The notes under the pieces are model-generated. The model saw only the letters and a list, made by a program, of their open reading frames with translations. It did not search any database and had not been told where the DNA came from. Below, piece after piece: positions 41,056-49,403 of a DNA stretch of 52,558 nucleotides. Every line of letters starts with the position of its first letter. Position 1 is the first letter of the stretch. The stretch covers positions 1 through 52,558 of the forward strand of contig JAAETV010000532.1 in the NCBI GenBank assembly GCA_024227975.1, read 5' to 3'. Made by a program: the position numbers and the translations under genes. This DNA comes from Actinomycetes bacterium (GTDB lineage Bacteria; Actinomycetota; Acidimicrobiia; Acidimicrobiales; SZUA-35).

Positions 41056-41556
41056 ATGTCCCGGGCGCTCGTGCTGAACGCAACCTATGAGCCAATCGGT
41101 GTGGTGTCGGGTCGCCGGGCCGTCATCCTCGCCCTCGACGAGAAGGTCGACGTACTCGCTGACACCGGCCACCGCATCGAATCGGCTCGGCTTTCGTTGG
41201 CCGTGCCATCGGTCATCCGCCTGCGGTACTACGTCAAGGTGCCCTACAAGCGGACAGCCCCCCTCAGCCGCCGCGCCGTATTCGCCCGCGACCAGGGCAA
41301 GTGCCAGTACTGCGGACGATCGGCAGAGAGCATCGACCATGTGGTCCCTCGGTCCAAGGGCGGGCCGCACTCATGGGACAATGTGGTCGCCTGCTGTCGT
41401 CGCTGCAACACATACAAAGGTGACCGGCTTCTGGCCGATTGCTCTCTCGAGCTGAAGACGGAACCAAAGGCCCCGACCCAATATGTCTGGGTCAAGGTGG
41501 CAGCCGGGACGGTACCCGCCGCTTGGACCCCATACCTGGAGAAGTCAGCGGCCTAG
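41056..41556 (+). CDS. HNH endonuclease family protein
   Basis: 166 residues. The C-terminal half is a zinc-stabilised HNH module: Cys83-x2-Cys86, the catalytic His95 in SIDHVVPRSKGG, Asn109 in SWDNVV, and Cys114-x2-Cys117 followed by CNTYKGDR. The N-terminal half (ALVLNATYEPIGVVS) is a conserved actinobacterial extension. Such stand-alone HNH proteins are widespread in the phylum, often as a single chromosomal copy; a role in DNA repair or restriction is possible but unproven. It stands alone with its own promoter. Confidence 0.9.
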   Translation: MSRALVLNATYEPIGVVSGRRAVILALDEKVDVLADTGHRIESARLSLAVPSVIRLRYYVKVPYKRTAPLSRRAVFARDQGKCQYCGRSAESIDHVVPRSKGGPHSWDNVVACCRRCNTYKGDRLLADCSLELKTEPKAPTQYVWVKVAAGTVPAAWTPYLEKSAA

Positions 41557-41615
41557 ATCCTTGGGGCCCGCAACTCATGTCTTGTGACAAGTCTTGCCGA
41601 CCCGAGGATCTCAAG

Positions 41616-41630
41616 GTGCCCGGAGGGCAC
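41616..41630 (+). terminator. Weak hairpin after HNH gene
   Basis: GTGCCC and GGGCAC (41616-41621, 41625-41630) pair around GGA, 60 bp after the HNH stop. There is no T-tract, so termination is doubtful. Confidence 0.25.
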
Positions 41631-41689
41631 ACATAGAGACCTGGTGGCAGTCTGGACCCCTGATGCATCGGGGGCCAGCTGGCAGCCAG

Positions 41690-41695
41690 TAGGTT
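41690..41695 (+). promoter_or_regulatory. Candidate -10 box for leaderless acyl-CoA dehydrogenase gene
   Basis: TAGGTT ends 6 nt before ATG 41702, with no Shine-Dalgarno in the interval. Confidence 0.45.
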
Positions 41696-41701
41696 GGGCC
41701 G

Positions 41702-42949
41702 ATGCAACCGACATACGCTGACCAGGCTGATGAGTTCCGACAGAAGACCCAGGTCTTCTTGGCCGAGCATCTGCCCGCTGGCTGGACCGGCATCGGAGCC
41801 CTCGACGCGGAGGCAGCGGCCGCCTTCGCCAGCCAGTGGCGTGACACCCTCAGGGACAACCGGCTGCTGGCCACGACCTGGCCTCAGGAATACGGAGGCG
41901 CTGGCCTCAGCGCCCTCGAGTCAGTCATCCTGGCAGAGGAGTTCGAGCGAGCTGGGGTCCCGACCGGAGGCAGCAACGATGCCTTCAGTATCCAGATGGT
42001 TGGCAACACCATCATCGAGTGGGGCACCGAGGAGCAGAAACGTCACTTCCTCCCCCGGATCATCTCCGGTGAAGACATCTGGTGTCAGGGCTACTCCGAG
42101 CCCAATGCCGGGTCGGATCTGGCCAACCTGGGGTGTCGAGCCGTCCGCGATGGTGATGAGTGGATCATCAACGGACAGAAGATCTGGACCTCGGCCGGCC
42201 ACCTGGCCAACTGGATCTTCGTACTGACCAGGACCGATCCGACGGCGGCCAAGCATCGTGGTATCACCTTCCTGCTCTGCCCCGTCGACCAGCCCGGTGT
42301 CGAGGTTCGCCCCATCAAGATGATCACCGGTGAGTCGGAGTTCAACGAGGTCTTCTTCACTGACGCTCGAACTCCAGCCGACAACGTCATCGGCGAGGTA
42401 AACGGAGGCTGGGCTGTAGCCATGACACTTCTCGGCTTCGAGCGAGGTGAGGCGGCGGCAACCACCCCAGTGGCATATCGGGGTGAGCTCGACCGCTTGC
42501 TGGCGATGGCCCGTGAGCGAGGCCGCAGCGACGATCCCAAGATCCGCCAACGCCTGGCGTGGTGCTATTCGAAGGTCGAGATCATGCGCTTCCTCGGCAT
42601 GCGAACGCTGACCCAGTTTCTGGCTGGATCCCGACCGGGGGCCGACGCCTCGATTTTCAAGCTCTACTGGTCGGAATACCATCAGGCCGTCACTGAGCTG
42701 GCGGTCGACATCCTCGGGGCCGATGGGATGCATATCGATGGCAAGCTCCCGAGCAACGCCTTCTCGACCGACTCCACCGGCGCCCCCAACGAATCGGGGA
42801 GCTGGCTCGGTACCTTCTTCAACGCCAGGGCCGGAACCATCTACGCCGGTACATCACAGGTGCAGAAGAACATCATCGGCGAAATGGTGCTGGGACTTCC
42901 CAAGGAACCGAAGGCCGACGCTGGCCCTTGGAACGAGACCAGCAGGTGA
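41702..42949 (+). CDS. Acyl-CoA dehydrogenase (FadE-like)
   Basis: 415 residues covering N-terminal helical, middle beta and C-terminal helical domains. CQGYSEPNAGSDLANL and the following KIWTSAGHLANW are the FAD and substrate blocks, and TIYAGTSQVQKNIIGEMVLGLP is the C-terminal signature. Medium-chain enzymes have a catalytic Glu where this protein has Ala (IYAGT). A Glu in GFERGEAA lies near the alternative position used by isovaleryl-CoA dehydrogenase. It oxidises an acyl-CoA thioester with electron transfer flavoprotein; the chain or side-chain substrate is unknown. Its stop overlaps the next gene as GTGA. Confidence 0.93.
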   Translation: MQPTYADQADEFRQKTQVFLAEHLPAGWTGIGALDAEAAAAFASQWRDTLRDNRLLATTWPQEYGGAGLSALESVILAEEFERAGVPTGGSNDAFSIQMVGNTIIEWGTEEQKRHFLPRIISGEDIWCQGYSEPNAGSDLANLGCRAVRDGDEWIINGQKIWTSAGHLANWIFVLTRTDPTAAKHRGITFLLCPVDQPGVEVRPIKMITGESEFNEVFFTDARTPADNVIGEVNGGWAVAMTLLGFERGEAAATTPVAYRGELDRLLAMARERGRSDDPKIRQRLAWCYSKVEIMRFLGMRTLTQFLAGSRPGADASIFKLYWSEYHQAVTELAVDILGADGMHIDGKLPSNAFSTDSTGAPNESGSWLGTFFNARAGTIYAGTSQVQKNIIGEMVLGLPKEPKADAGPWNETSR

Positions 42950-43221
42950 TCTCACCCCGCGCCGTGATCTCGGCCGGGGCCGATCTGGTCCAACTCGGGT
43001 CAGCTGTCATCAGGCGACCCCGGTTGTGGGGAACCACCATCGCCGCCGCTCGCTCCCATCTCCCATCCAGCTGGTGGCGCCGTCGACCGTTTATGCCGCT
43101 CCCCGACCGCGCTTGGATGCGATTCAGGATCGAGACGGCCTACGGCGGTGATGGTTCAGCCCCTCTCCAGGTCGACGATGTCATCACCTGGCTGGAATGG
43201 CACCGCCGCTTCCCTCGCTGA
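42946..43221 (+). CDS. Small protein of unknown function after acyl-CoA dehydrogenase
   Basis: 91 residues from GTG 42946, which overlaps the dehydrogenase stop (GTGA). The first half is mildly hydrophobic and basic. The second half (RAWMRFRIETAYGGDG and the following DDVITWLEWHRRF) looks like a folded, conserved segment rather than random code. I do not recognise the family. Translational coupling suggests a function linked to the dehydrogenase. The 3' end overlaps the convergent ROK gene by 38 bp. Confidence 0.65.
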   Translation: MISPRAVISAGADLVQLGSAVIRRPRLWGTTIAAARSHLPSSWWRRRPFMPLPDRAWMRFRIETAYGGDGSAPLQVDDVITWLEWHRRFPR

Positions 43222-44206
43222 ACGTCTCTTCGACTATCTCGAGCGGGCTGATGGCTCCAAGCTGAAAGCCAAGATTGCGAAAGCCTACGGCGCCAGCCCC
43301 GATCAGGGGGCCAGCGTCGCCACATCCGGCTGCCACGATGATGGTCTCACGGCTGAAGTCGAGTTGGCAGATCCGGTCGATCTCGGCCTGCGCCGCACGA
43401 AAGAACACCTCGCCGAATCCGAGGGCGACAGAACCGGCAACCACGATGAGAGGTAGATCGAGCAGGTTCGCCACCGACCCGGTCGCTCGGCCCACCAGGG
43501 TGCCGACCTCGATCTTCTGCTGGTGGGAAGCCTCTGCTGGTGGCCGGCCGGTGTGGTGGGCAATGGCAGTTCCCGATGCTTCGGCTTCGAGCACCCCCCT
43601 GACATGATTCGGGAGTTGGAGCCCGGGTACCGAAACAACCATGTGTCCGACATGGCCGGCATTGCCTGACTGGCCGTCGAGAAGCCGCCCGTCCAAGACG
43701 ATGCCACCACCGACCCCGGTCGAGACGACCATGGCCAGGTAGTTCCGCTTGCCCTTGGCTGCTCCGACCCACCCTTCGCCGAGAGCAAGCGCCTTGGCGT
43801 CATTGTCGACAAAAGTGGCAAGCTTGGTCTCTGCCTGGAGTCGGTTGGCCAGAGGAAAGGAGCGCCATGCGGGGATGTTCAAGGGCGAGATCAAGACACC
43901 ACCGGCAGTCATGGGACCACCGGATCCGACCCCACAGGCCAGATACTGGTCAAACGGCCTGTAATGGCGGACCAACGTCATCAGTGATTCGAACAGATCC
44001 TCGGCCGCCAGCTGTCCTTGCTCATCACCCAGCGGCTGGTTCACCGTTGGGATCGACAATCGGTCGAGCAGTTGACCCCTCTCACTCACAACCCCGACCG
44101 CCAACTTGGTCCCGCCGATGTCTATGGCCAGGCACTGCTTGTCACCCCTGGACTCGGTTTCGCTTCCAGGGGAACGTTCAAGGGAAACTAGGGGTTCAAC
44201 ATTCAT
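43184..44206 (-). CDS. ROK family sugar kinase lacking the zinc-site cysteines
   Basis: 340 residues. DIGGTKLA (29-36) is the phosphate-binding loop, STGVGGGIV the second ATP motif, FVDNDAKALALGE contains the catalytic Asp, and GHVGHMVV the sugar-contact His block. ROK kinases normally continue with a CxCGxxGCxE zinc motif. Here that stretch reads VPGLQLPNHVRGVLEAEASG and has no Cys. It probably phosphorylates glucose or a related sugar, but the changed region makes specificity uncertain. It diverges from the MoxR gene, with a 92-bp gap. Confidence 0.87.
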   Translation of the reverse strand: MNVEPLVSLERSPGSETESRGDKQCLAIDIGGTKLAVGVVSERGQLLDRLSIPTVNQPLGDEQGQLAAEDLFESLMTLVRHYRPFDQYLACGVGSGGPMTAGGVLISPLNIPAWRSFPLANRLQAETKLATFVDNDAKALALGEGWVGAAKGKRNYLAMVVSTGVGGGIVLDGRLLDGQSGNAGHVGHMVVSVPGLQLPNHVRGVLEAEASGTAIAHHTGRPPAEASHQQKIEVGTLVGRATGSVANLLDLPLIVVAGSVALGFGEVFFRAAQAEIDRICQLDFSRETIIVAAGCGDAGPLIGAGAVGFRNLGFQLGAISPLEIVEETFSEGSGGAIPAR

Positions 44207-44298
44207 GGCTCATCCGAACCGTAGCGCGGCGGTGCCGACTCCCTTATCCGCTCTACGGGCGATAACCTGCGCCTTGAACGCACGGTCATGGAGGATGC

Positions 44299-45282
44299 GT
44301 GAGCACAACTGACGCCCAAACGTTTGATGAGACCCGGGCATATCAGCTTTCATCCGCTTTCAACGCCATTCGCGACAATATGCAATTGGTGGTTCGAGGC
44401 AAACAACATGTCGTTGAGCAGGCCTTGCTGTGCCTGTTGGCCGGAGGCCATCTCCTGGTCGAGGACGTGCCAGGAGTGGGCAAGACGACACTGGCCAAGG
44501 CCCTGAGTGCCTCCATCGGGGCCCATCTTGGCCGCATCCAGTTCACCCCCGATCTACTTCCAGCCGACGTGACCGGGGTGAGTGTCTGGAACCGGAACAG
44601 CTCGACTTTCGAGTTCAGACCAGGCCCCATCTTCACCGAGCTGGTACTGGCCGACGAGATCAACCGGGCCTCACCCAAGACCCAGTCGGCCCTCCTCGAG
44701 GCCATGGCCGAGACCCAGGTCACGGTCGATGGCACGACCCGGCCCCTCCCCCATCCGTTCATGGTTCTGGCCACCCAGAACCCCATTGAGCAAGAGGGCA
44801 CGTATCCCCTGCCCGAAAGCCAACTCGACCGATTCCTGATGAAGATCTCGGTTGGCTACCCGGCCCGGGCCGACGAGCTCCAGATCTTGGAGACTCACGA
44901 GACCGATGGCCTTGTCGACCGCCTCCAACCCGTTGCCAACCTCAACGACATCATCGCCATGAATCAGATGGTGACGGCGGTCCACATCGCCCACGAGCTC
45001 CGCACGTACCTGATCGACCTGGCCGATGCCACCCGACGCCACCCTGCGGTTGCCCTTGGCATGTCGCCTCGGGCGACACTGAGCCTCCAACGAGTAGCCA
45101 GGGCTCGGGCCGCTTCCCAGGCTCGGACCTATGTCACCGACGACGACATCAAGGCCGTCGCCTCCAATGTGGTCGCCCACCGAATGATCCTGCGACCAGA
45201 GGCCGTCCTCCAAGGGACGGCAACCGATGCGGTGGTGGCCGACGTACTACGGGCCGTGCCGGTGCCCTACGATCGGATGTGA
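44299..45282 (+). CDS. MoxR family AAA+ ATPase
   Basis: 327 residues from GTG 44299, with GGAGG four nt upstream. Walker A is GVPGVGKTT (56-64), Walker B LVLADEINRA, sensor 1 ATQNP, and PLPESQLDRFLMK the arginine-finger region. MoxR ATPases act as chaperones with partner proteins, often of the DUF58/VWA type. It is followed directly by such a gene, sharing a base (TGATG), and by a transglutaminase; this three-gene set is widespread in bacteria, but its exact task is not established. Confidence 0.94.
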   Translation: MSTTDAQTFDETRAYQLSSAFNAIRDNMQLVVRGKQHVVEQALLCLLAGGHLLVEDVPGVGKTTLAKALSASIGAHLGRIQFTPDLLPADVTGVSVWNRNSSTFEFRPGPIFTELVLADEINRASPKTQSALLEAMAETQVTVDGTTRPLPHPFMVLATQNPIEQEGTYPLPESQLDRFLMKISVGYPARADELQILETHETDGLVDRLQPVANLNDIIAMNQMVTAVHIAHELRTYLIDLADATRRHPAVALGMSPRATLSLQRVARARAASQARTYVTDDDIKAVASNVVAHRMILRPEAVLQGTATDAVVADVLRAVPVPYDRM

Positions 45283-46454
45283 TGCGCCCAACTCGTGCCG
45301 GGCTCGGACTCATTATCACCACCATTGCCTGCGTCATCGCCGGCCGGGTACTTGGACTGCTCGAACTGTTCGTATTGGCCGCCATGGGTGCTGCCGCCCT
45401 GATATTGGCCGCCATCTATACCTCAACGGTCCGCCTCGACCTCGGGGTCGGTCGATCAGCAACCCCTGCTCGGCTGAGGGCAGGCTCACCGGCCCGGGTC
45501 GATCTCGTGCTCCACAATCGCGGACGGAGGGGAACCCCCGTCATCTCGGCCCACGACAGTGTCCAGGATGCAAGAGGAGCGGCCCTCATGCTGGCCCCAA
45601 TCCGCTCCGGAGGCGAAGCCAGGATTGCCTACCGTCTGCCAACCCATCGACGCGGCGTGATCAAGGTTGGCCCCCTCGATCTGACCCTGGGCGACCCTCT
45701 GGGCCTGACCCAGGCCCGGTTGCGAGCAGCTGAGGTCACCAATCTGATGGTGCATCCGAAGCTGATAGAGCTGAAGCCCCTCCTCGCCATCGCCGGCCAC
45801 GATCCCACGGCTGAACAACAGCCTCGGCGAACGCTGGCCAATTCTGGCGATGAGTTCTTTGCCCTCCGTCCCTATGTGGTCGGCGACGAGCTGAAGCGAG
45901 TGAATTGGCGAGCAACAGCCCGAAGCGACGAGCTCGTCGTCCGCCAGGAGGAGCGCCCCAAGACCGGTCGAGTGACCGTGATCCTCGACCGTCGGCGCGA
46001 GAACTACGACGATGCCGGCTTCGAGCGAGCGGTCTCAGCCGCGCTCAGCGCCCTCCATAGCGCATTCCGGGGCGGTGATGCCCTCCGTTTCTTGACCTCG
46101 GCCACGGCTTCGTCGGACACTGAGATCAGGAGCCGATCCGATCTCGACGCCGTTGATGAACAGCTGGCCCTCATCGACAGCACCGAATCAGCATCGATCG
46201 TCGGCTGCCTGGAGGAGCAGACCCGGGTAGGACGGGGCGGAACCCTGGTGGTCGTGACTGGGCAGTTGGCCAAACACCTCGATACGGCAGTAGCCAGGGC
46301 CAGACGCACCTTCGGATTGGTCATCGTCATCACCTGCCATACCCTGGACGATCCACCGGGCTGGGTAACGGCCCATGACGGGATCGCTGATCTGGCGGTG
46401 GGCTGGCAGCGAGCGATGTCATCGGGCACGACGGCAACGGTCAGAGCACCATGA
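45282..46454 (+). CDS. DUF58 domain protein
   Basis: 390 residues from ATG 45282; the GTG at 45279 is one codon earlier. Two N-terminal membrane segments (about 7-50) precede an outer beta-rich part, then the DUF58 core RPYVVGDELKRVNWRATARSDELVVRQ and a VWA-like domain (VTVILDRR). These proteins are the usual partners of MoxR ATPases. The stop overlaps the transglutaminase start as ATGA (46451-46454). Confidence 0.93.
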   Translation: MRPTRAGLGLIITTIACVIAGRVLGLLELFVLAAMGAAALILAAIYTSTVRLDLGVGRSATPARLRAGSPARVDLVLHNRGRRGTPVISAHDSVQDARGAALMLAPIRSGGEARIAYRLPTHRRGVIKVGPLDLTLGDPLGLTQARLRAAEVTNLMVHPKLIELKPLLAIAGHDPTAEQQPRRTLANSGDEFFALRPYVVGDELKRVNWRATARSDELVVRQEERPKTGRVTVILDRRRENYDDAGFERAVSAALSALHSAFRGGDALRFLTSATASSDTEIRSRSDLDAVDEQLALIDSTESASIVGCLEEQTRVGRGGTLVVVTGQLAKHLDTAVARARRTFGLVIVITCHTLDDPPGWVTAHDGIADLAVGWQRAMSSGTTATVRAP

Positions 46455-48796
46455 AGCCGGAGTCCTCGCCATCGATCGCCATCGAGATCGCCTCCGCCCT
46501 GCTCGTACCATCAGCTGCATACGGCTTCATTCGGGTGTTCGATGCCACCAATGCCGTCACCCCCCTGATCGGGGCGTCACTCCTCTCAACCGCGGTCGCC
46601 GTGTTGCTGAGACGGGTGCGTGTCCCGTTGACGCTGGCCACTCCCCTGTCGGGCCTGTTCCTGCTAGCCCTCCTGATCAACCGCTTCGCCCCCGGGACGG
46701 CGACTTTCGGCCTCATCCCGACTGAGGCCACCCGAGTCGAATTCAATATCCTGATCGATGAGCTCGTGCTCAACTTCCAGGAGTTGAAGACCCCCGTGCC
46801 GGCTCTCGATGCCTTCGTGGCCTCGGCCATGGTCGGCGCTTGGATCATGGCCTTCCTGACCGATTGGGGGGCGCTGCGTCTTCGCCTCGCCTTCGAGCCA
46901 GTCCTGCCAGCCGGCTTGCTGTTCATCTTCTCCGCCGTGTTGGGAGCGGGAAACAACAGGATCGTGGCGACTGTCGTGTTCGCAGTTGCAGTCTCGTTCT
47001 GGGCCGTGACCCAACGCTCGGTCAACCTGGCGGAGAGCAACACCTGGCTGGCCAATGACCGCCGCCGGGGTTCGTTGGGGGTCGCCCAGGCCGCCGCGGT
47101 CCTGGCCGTCATCGCTCTGCTGGTTGGTGTCATCACCGGGCCCCGCCTCCCGGGGGCGGCCGCCCAGGAGATGGTTTCGTTTCGTGACACGGGTGATCCA
47201 ACCCGAGTCGTTGTCAGCCCATTCGTGAACATCGAGGCTCGCCTGGTCGATCAGACGAGCACCCAGCTCTTCACCGTCACGTCCGAACAGCCCTCCTACT
47301 GGCGGCTGGCCGGGCTGGATACCTACGAGGACAACATCTGGAAGGTCGCCGGCAGTTTCTCTCCCGAAGATGGAAAGCTGCCGGACCAGGACACCCTGGG
47401 CGGGCAACGGGACACCATCCTCCAGGACTATTCGATCGATGCCCTCGACACCATATGGCTTCCAGCCGCCTTCGCCCCGACCGAGATCATGTCGGCTACC
47501 GCCGCCGTGACCTGGAATGCCGGCAGCGGCTCACTCACCGTGGCCAATGACGTGGCGAGCAGCGACGGGGTCGACTACAGCCTCGAGTCATCGGTCCCCC
47601 GCTTCACCTCGACCGAACTACAATCGGCCCCCGACACAGTTCCTGTTGGTGCTATCGCCGACCAATACCTCCCCCTTCCCGAGATCCCGCCCATCGTACG
47701 TACCGAGGCCCTTCGGCTGACCGCTGACGCCACGACCAGCTACGACAAGATGTTGGCTCTCCAGGAGCACTTCCGCGGCTTCAGCTACAGCGTGAACCTG
47801 GGCCCGAGGATTGGCGATCCGGTCGAGCAATTCCTCGAGGAGCGGACCGGATTCTGCCAGCAGTTCGCCGGCACATTCACCCTCATGGCTCGGACCCTCC
47901 AGATCCCGGCCCGGGTCGCCATCGGGTTCACCTGGGGTGACCCCATCGGCCAGGCCGAAGATGGCCGAACCATCTATCGAATAACTGGCCGCCAGACCCA
48001 CGCCTGGCCCGAGGTCTGGTTCGAAGGGCTGGGCTGGGTGGCGTTTGAGCCGACACCGGGACGAGGAGCACCGAGCGCGGTCGAGTACACCCAGGTGGCA
48101 GCAGCTCAGGACTCACTGGTTCAGCCGGACAACCCCGACGGGCCGGTCACCACTACGACGGCCCCTCAGGTTCCAGCCGAGGGAGTCAATGACGGGGCCC
48201 AGATCCCCGAGATGGACCTGGCTGAAGGATCGGGCGTATCCACCACCCCAGCCGATGGTGGGATGTCAATGGGGACAGTGCTGAAGATCCTGGCTGTGCT
48301 GGTCGTCGCTGGTGCCTACCTCGGTGGAGTACCGGGGTGGCACTGGTACCGCCGTTACCGGCGCCGCCAGAAGATCGCCAGTACAGCCGATGAGGTAGAG
48401 ACAGCGTGGGCCGAGGTAGCCGAAACGCTCGAACTTGGCTTCGGTCTGAACCGTCGACCGTCGGAAACAAGGCGAGAATACGCCAGGCGCTTGGCCGCCG
48501 ACATGCGAGTCCCCCGCCAGCCCATGATTGAACTGGCCGAGAAAGCAACAGTAGCTCGCTACCACCCGGGCGGCCTAGGGACAGGCGACGGTCGCCAAGC
48601 CACGACGTTGGCCACCGAGATCGAGACCTCGGTCAAGACTCGGGTCCCGGTCTACAACCGCTGGAAGCGGTTGATCGACCCTCGTCGGGTCCTCAAGCCG
48701 TCGGCCCGGATCACGATGACGAGCTCCTTGGCCAAGCTGGAACCATCCGAGTCCGCAACCAGCAGCAACGGCTCCCGGCCCCGCCAGCTTGTCTAG
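46451..48796 (+). CDS. Transglutaminase-like membrane protein (TgpA family)
   Basis: 781 residues. About seven N-terminal membrane helices (DUF3488-like, to about residue 235) are followed by an outer region with the transglutaminase core. Catalytic Cys469 is in GFCQQFAGTFTLMAR and His517 in HAWPEVWF; the third position is Glu533 (FEPTPG), where Asp is usual. One further membrane helix lies near 615-635, followed by a cytoplasmic tail with a DUF4129-like RRPSETRREYARRL segment. The substrate is unknown; a peptide cross-link or hydrolysis at the cell surface is likely. A terminator follows the stop directly. Confidence 0.92.
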   Translation: MKPESSPSIAIEIASALLVPSAAYGFIRVFDATNAVTPLIGASLLSTAVAVLLRRVRVPLTLATPLSGLFLLALLINRFAPGTATFGLIPTEATRVEFNILIDELVLNFQELKTPVPALDAFVASAMVGAWIMAFLTDWGALRLRLAFEPVLPAGLLFIFSAVLGAGNNRIVATVVFAVAVSFWAVTQRSVNLAESNTWLANDRRRGSLGVAQAAAVLAVIALLVGVITGPRLPGAAAQEMVSFRDTGDPTRVVVSPFVNIEARLVDQTSTQLFTVTSEQPSYWRLAGLDTYEDNIWKVAGSFSPEDGKLPDQDTLGGQRDTILQDYSIDALDTIWLPAAFAPTEIMSATAAVTWNAGSGSLTVANDVASSDGVDYSLESSVPRFTSTELQSAPDTVPVGAIADQYLPLPEIPPIVRTEALRLTADATTSYDKMLALQEHFRGFSYSVNLGPRIGDPVEQFLEERTGFCQQFAGTFTLMARTLQIPARVAIGFTWGDPIGQAEDGRTIYRITGRQTHAWPEVWFEGLGWVAFEPTPGRGAPSAVEYTQVAAAQDSLVQPDNPDGPVTTTTAPQVPAEGVNDGAQIPEMDLAEGSGVSTTPADGGMSMGTVLKILAVLVVAGAYLGGVPGWHWYRRYRRRQKIASTADEVETAWAEVAETLELGFGLNRRPSETRREYARRLAADMRVPRQPMIELAEKATVARYHPGGLGTGDGRQATTLATEIETSVKTRVPVYNRWKRLIDPRRVLKPSARITMTSSLAKLEPSESATSSNGSRPRQLV

Positions 48797-48840
48797 TGTC
48801 CTGTCAGGTTGATCCGCAACATGATCAGTCTGACAGGACA
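48797..48840. terminator. Bidirectional terminator after transglutaminase
   Basis: TGTCCTGTCAG (48797-48807) pairs perfectly with CTGACAGGACA (48830-48840), starting at the base after the TAG stop. The 22-nt loop contains TGATC/GATCA, which can pair further. It lies between two convergent genes. Confidence 0.75.
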
Positions 48841-48886
48841 CCAAGTGCGGCGGGAGGGTGGATCCCGATCTCGGGGGCCGAGAAGG

Positions 48887-49246
48887 CTACTCGCCAGCTT
48901 CTCCGGAGGAGTCGCTCTGACGGCCAGCGCTGGGGTTGGCGGCCCGGAACGCATTCGACACCTGGTTGATTCCAGCCCGACCCATCATCCGCAGGTTCCG
49001 CTCGAACCCAAGAGCACTCAACAGCATGAGCAGGAAGCCGCAGAAGGCGAACAAGTAGTGAACCTGGAGGGTGGCCACCATGACCGCGACACCGATGATG
49101 AAGCCCAGAACCGACCATTTCAACGAGCCCAAGGCGTGGCGGTAGACAGTTGTCTCCCCAACCTCCTTGGCCAAACGCGGATCACTCTCGTGGAGATTCT
49201 TTTCTATCTCTGCGAGAATCCGCTGCTCGTCTTCTGATAGTGGCAT
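48887..49246 (-). CDS. DUF3040 family membrane protein
   Basis: 119 residues. The start MPLSEDEQRILAEIEKNLHESDPRLA is the family signature, followed by two membrane segments (about 44-62 and 67-82) and a polar tail. DUF3040 proteins are small, typical of actinobacteria and of unknown function. The gene has its own 157-bp upstream gap after dinB. Confidence 0.9.
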   Translation of the reverse strand: MPLSEDEQRILAEIEKNLHESDPRLAKEVGETTVYRHALGSLKWSVLGFIIGVAVMVATLQVHYLFAFCGFLLMLLSALGFERNLRMMGRAGINQVSNAFRAANPSAGRQSDSSGEAGE

Positions 49247-49403
49247 TCGGGTGTCCTTCAGCCGGTGCTCTTACATAGTCTCGCGCATCAATATCGTCCG
49301 GACAACGCGCTAAGCAAGAGATTCCACCCAATTGGTAGGTCCCTTGGCCTCTGACGGAGCGCTCAGCCCGAGAGCAGACATCACCGTAGCGGCAAAACGA
49401 CCG

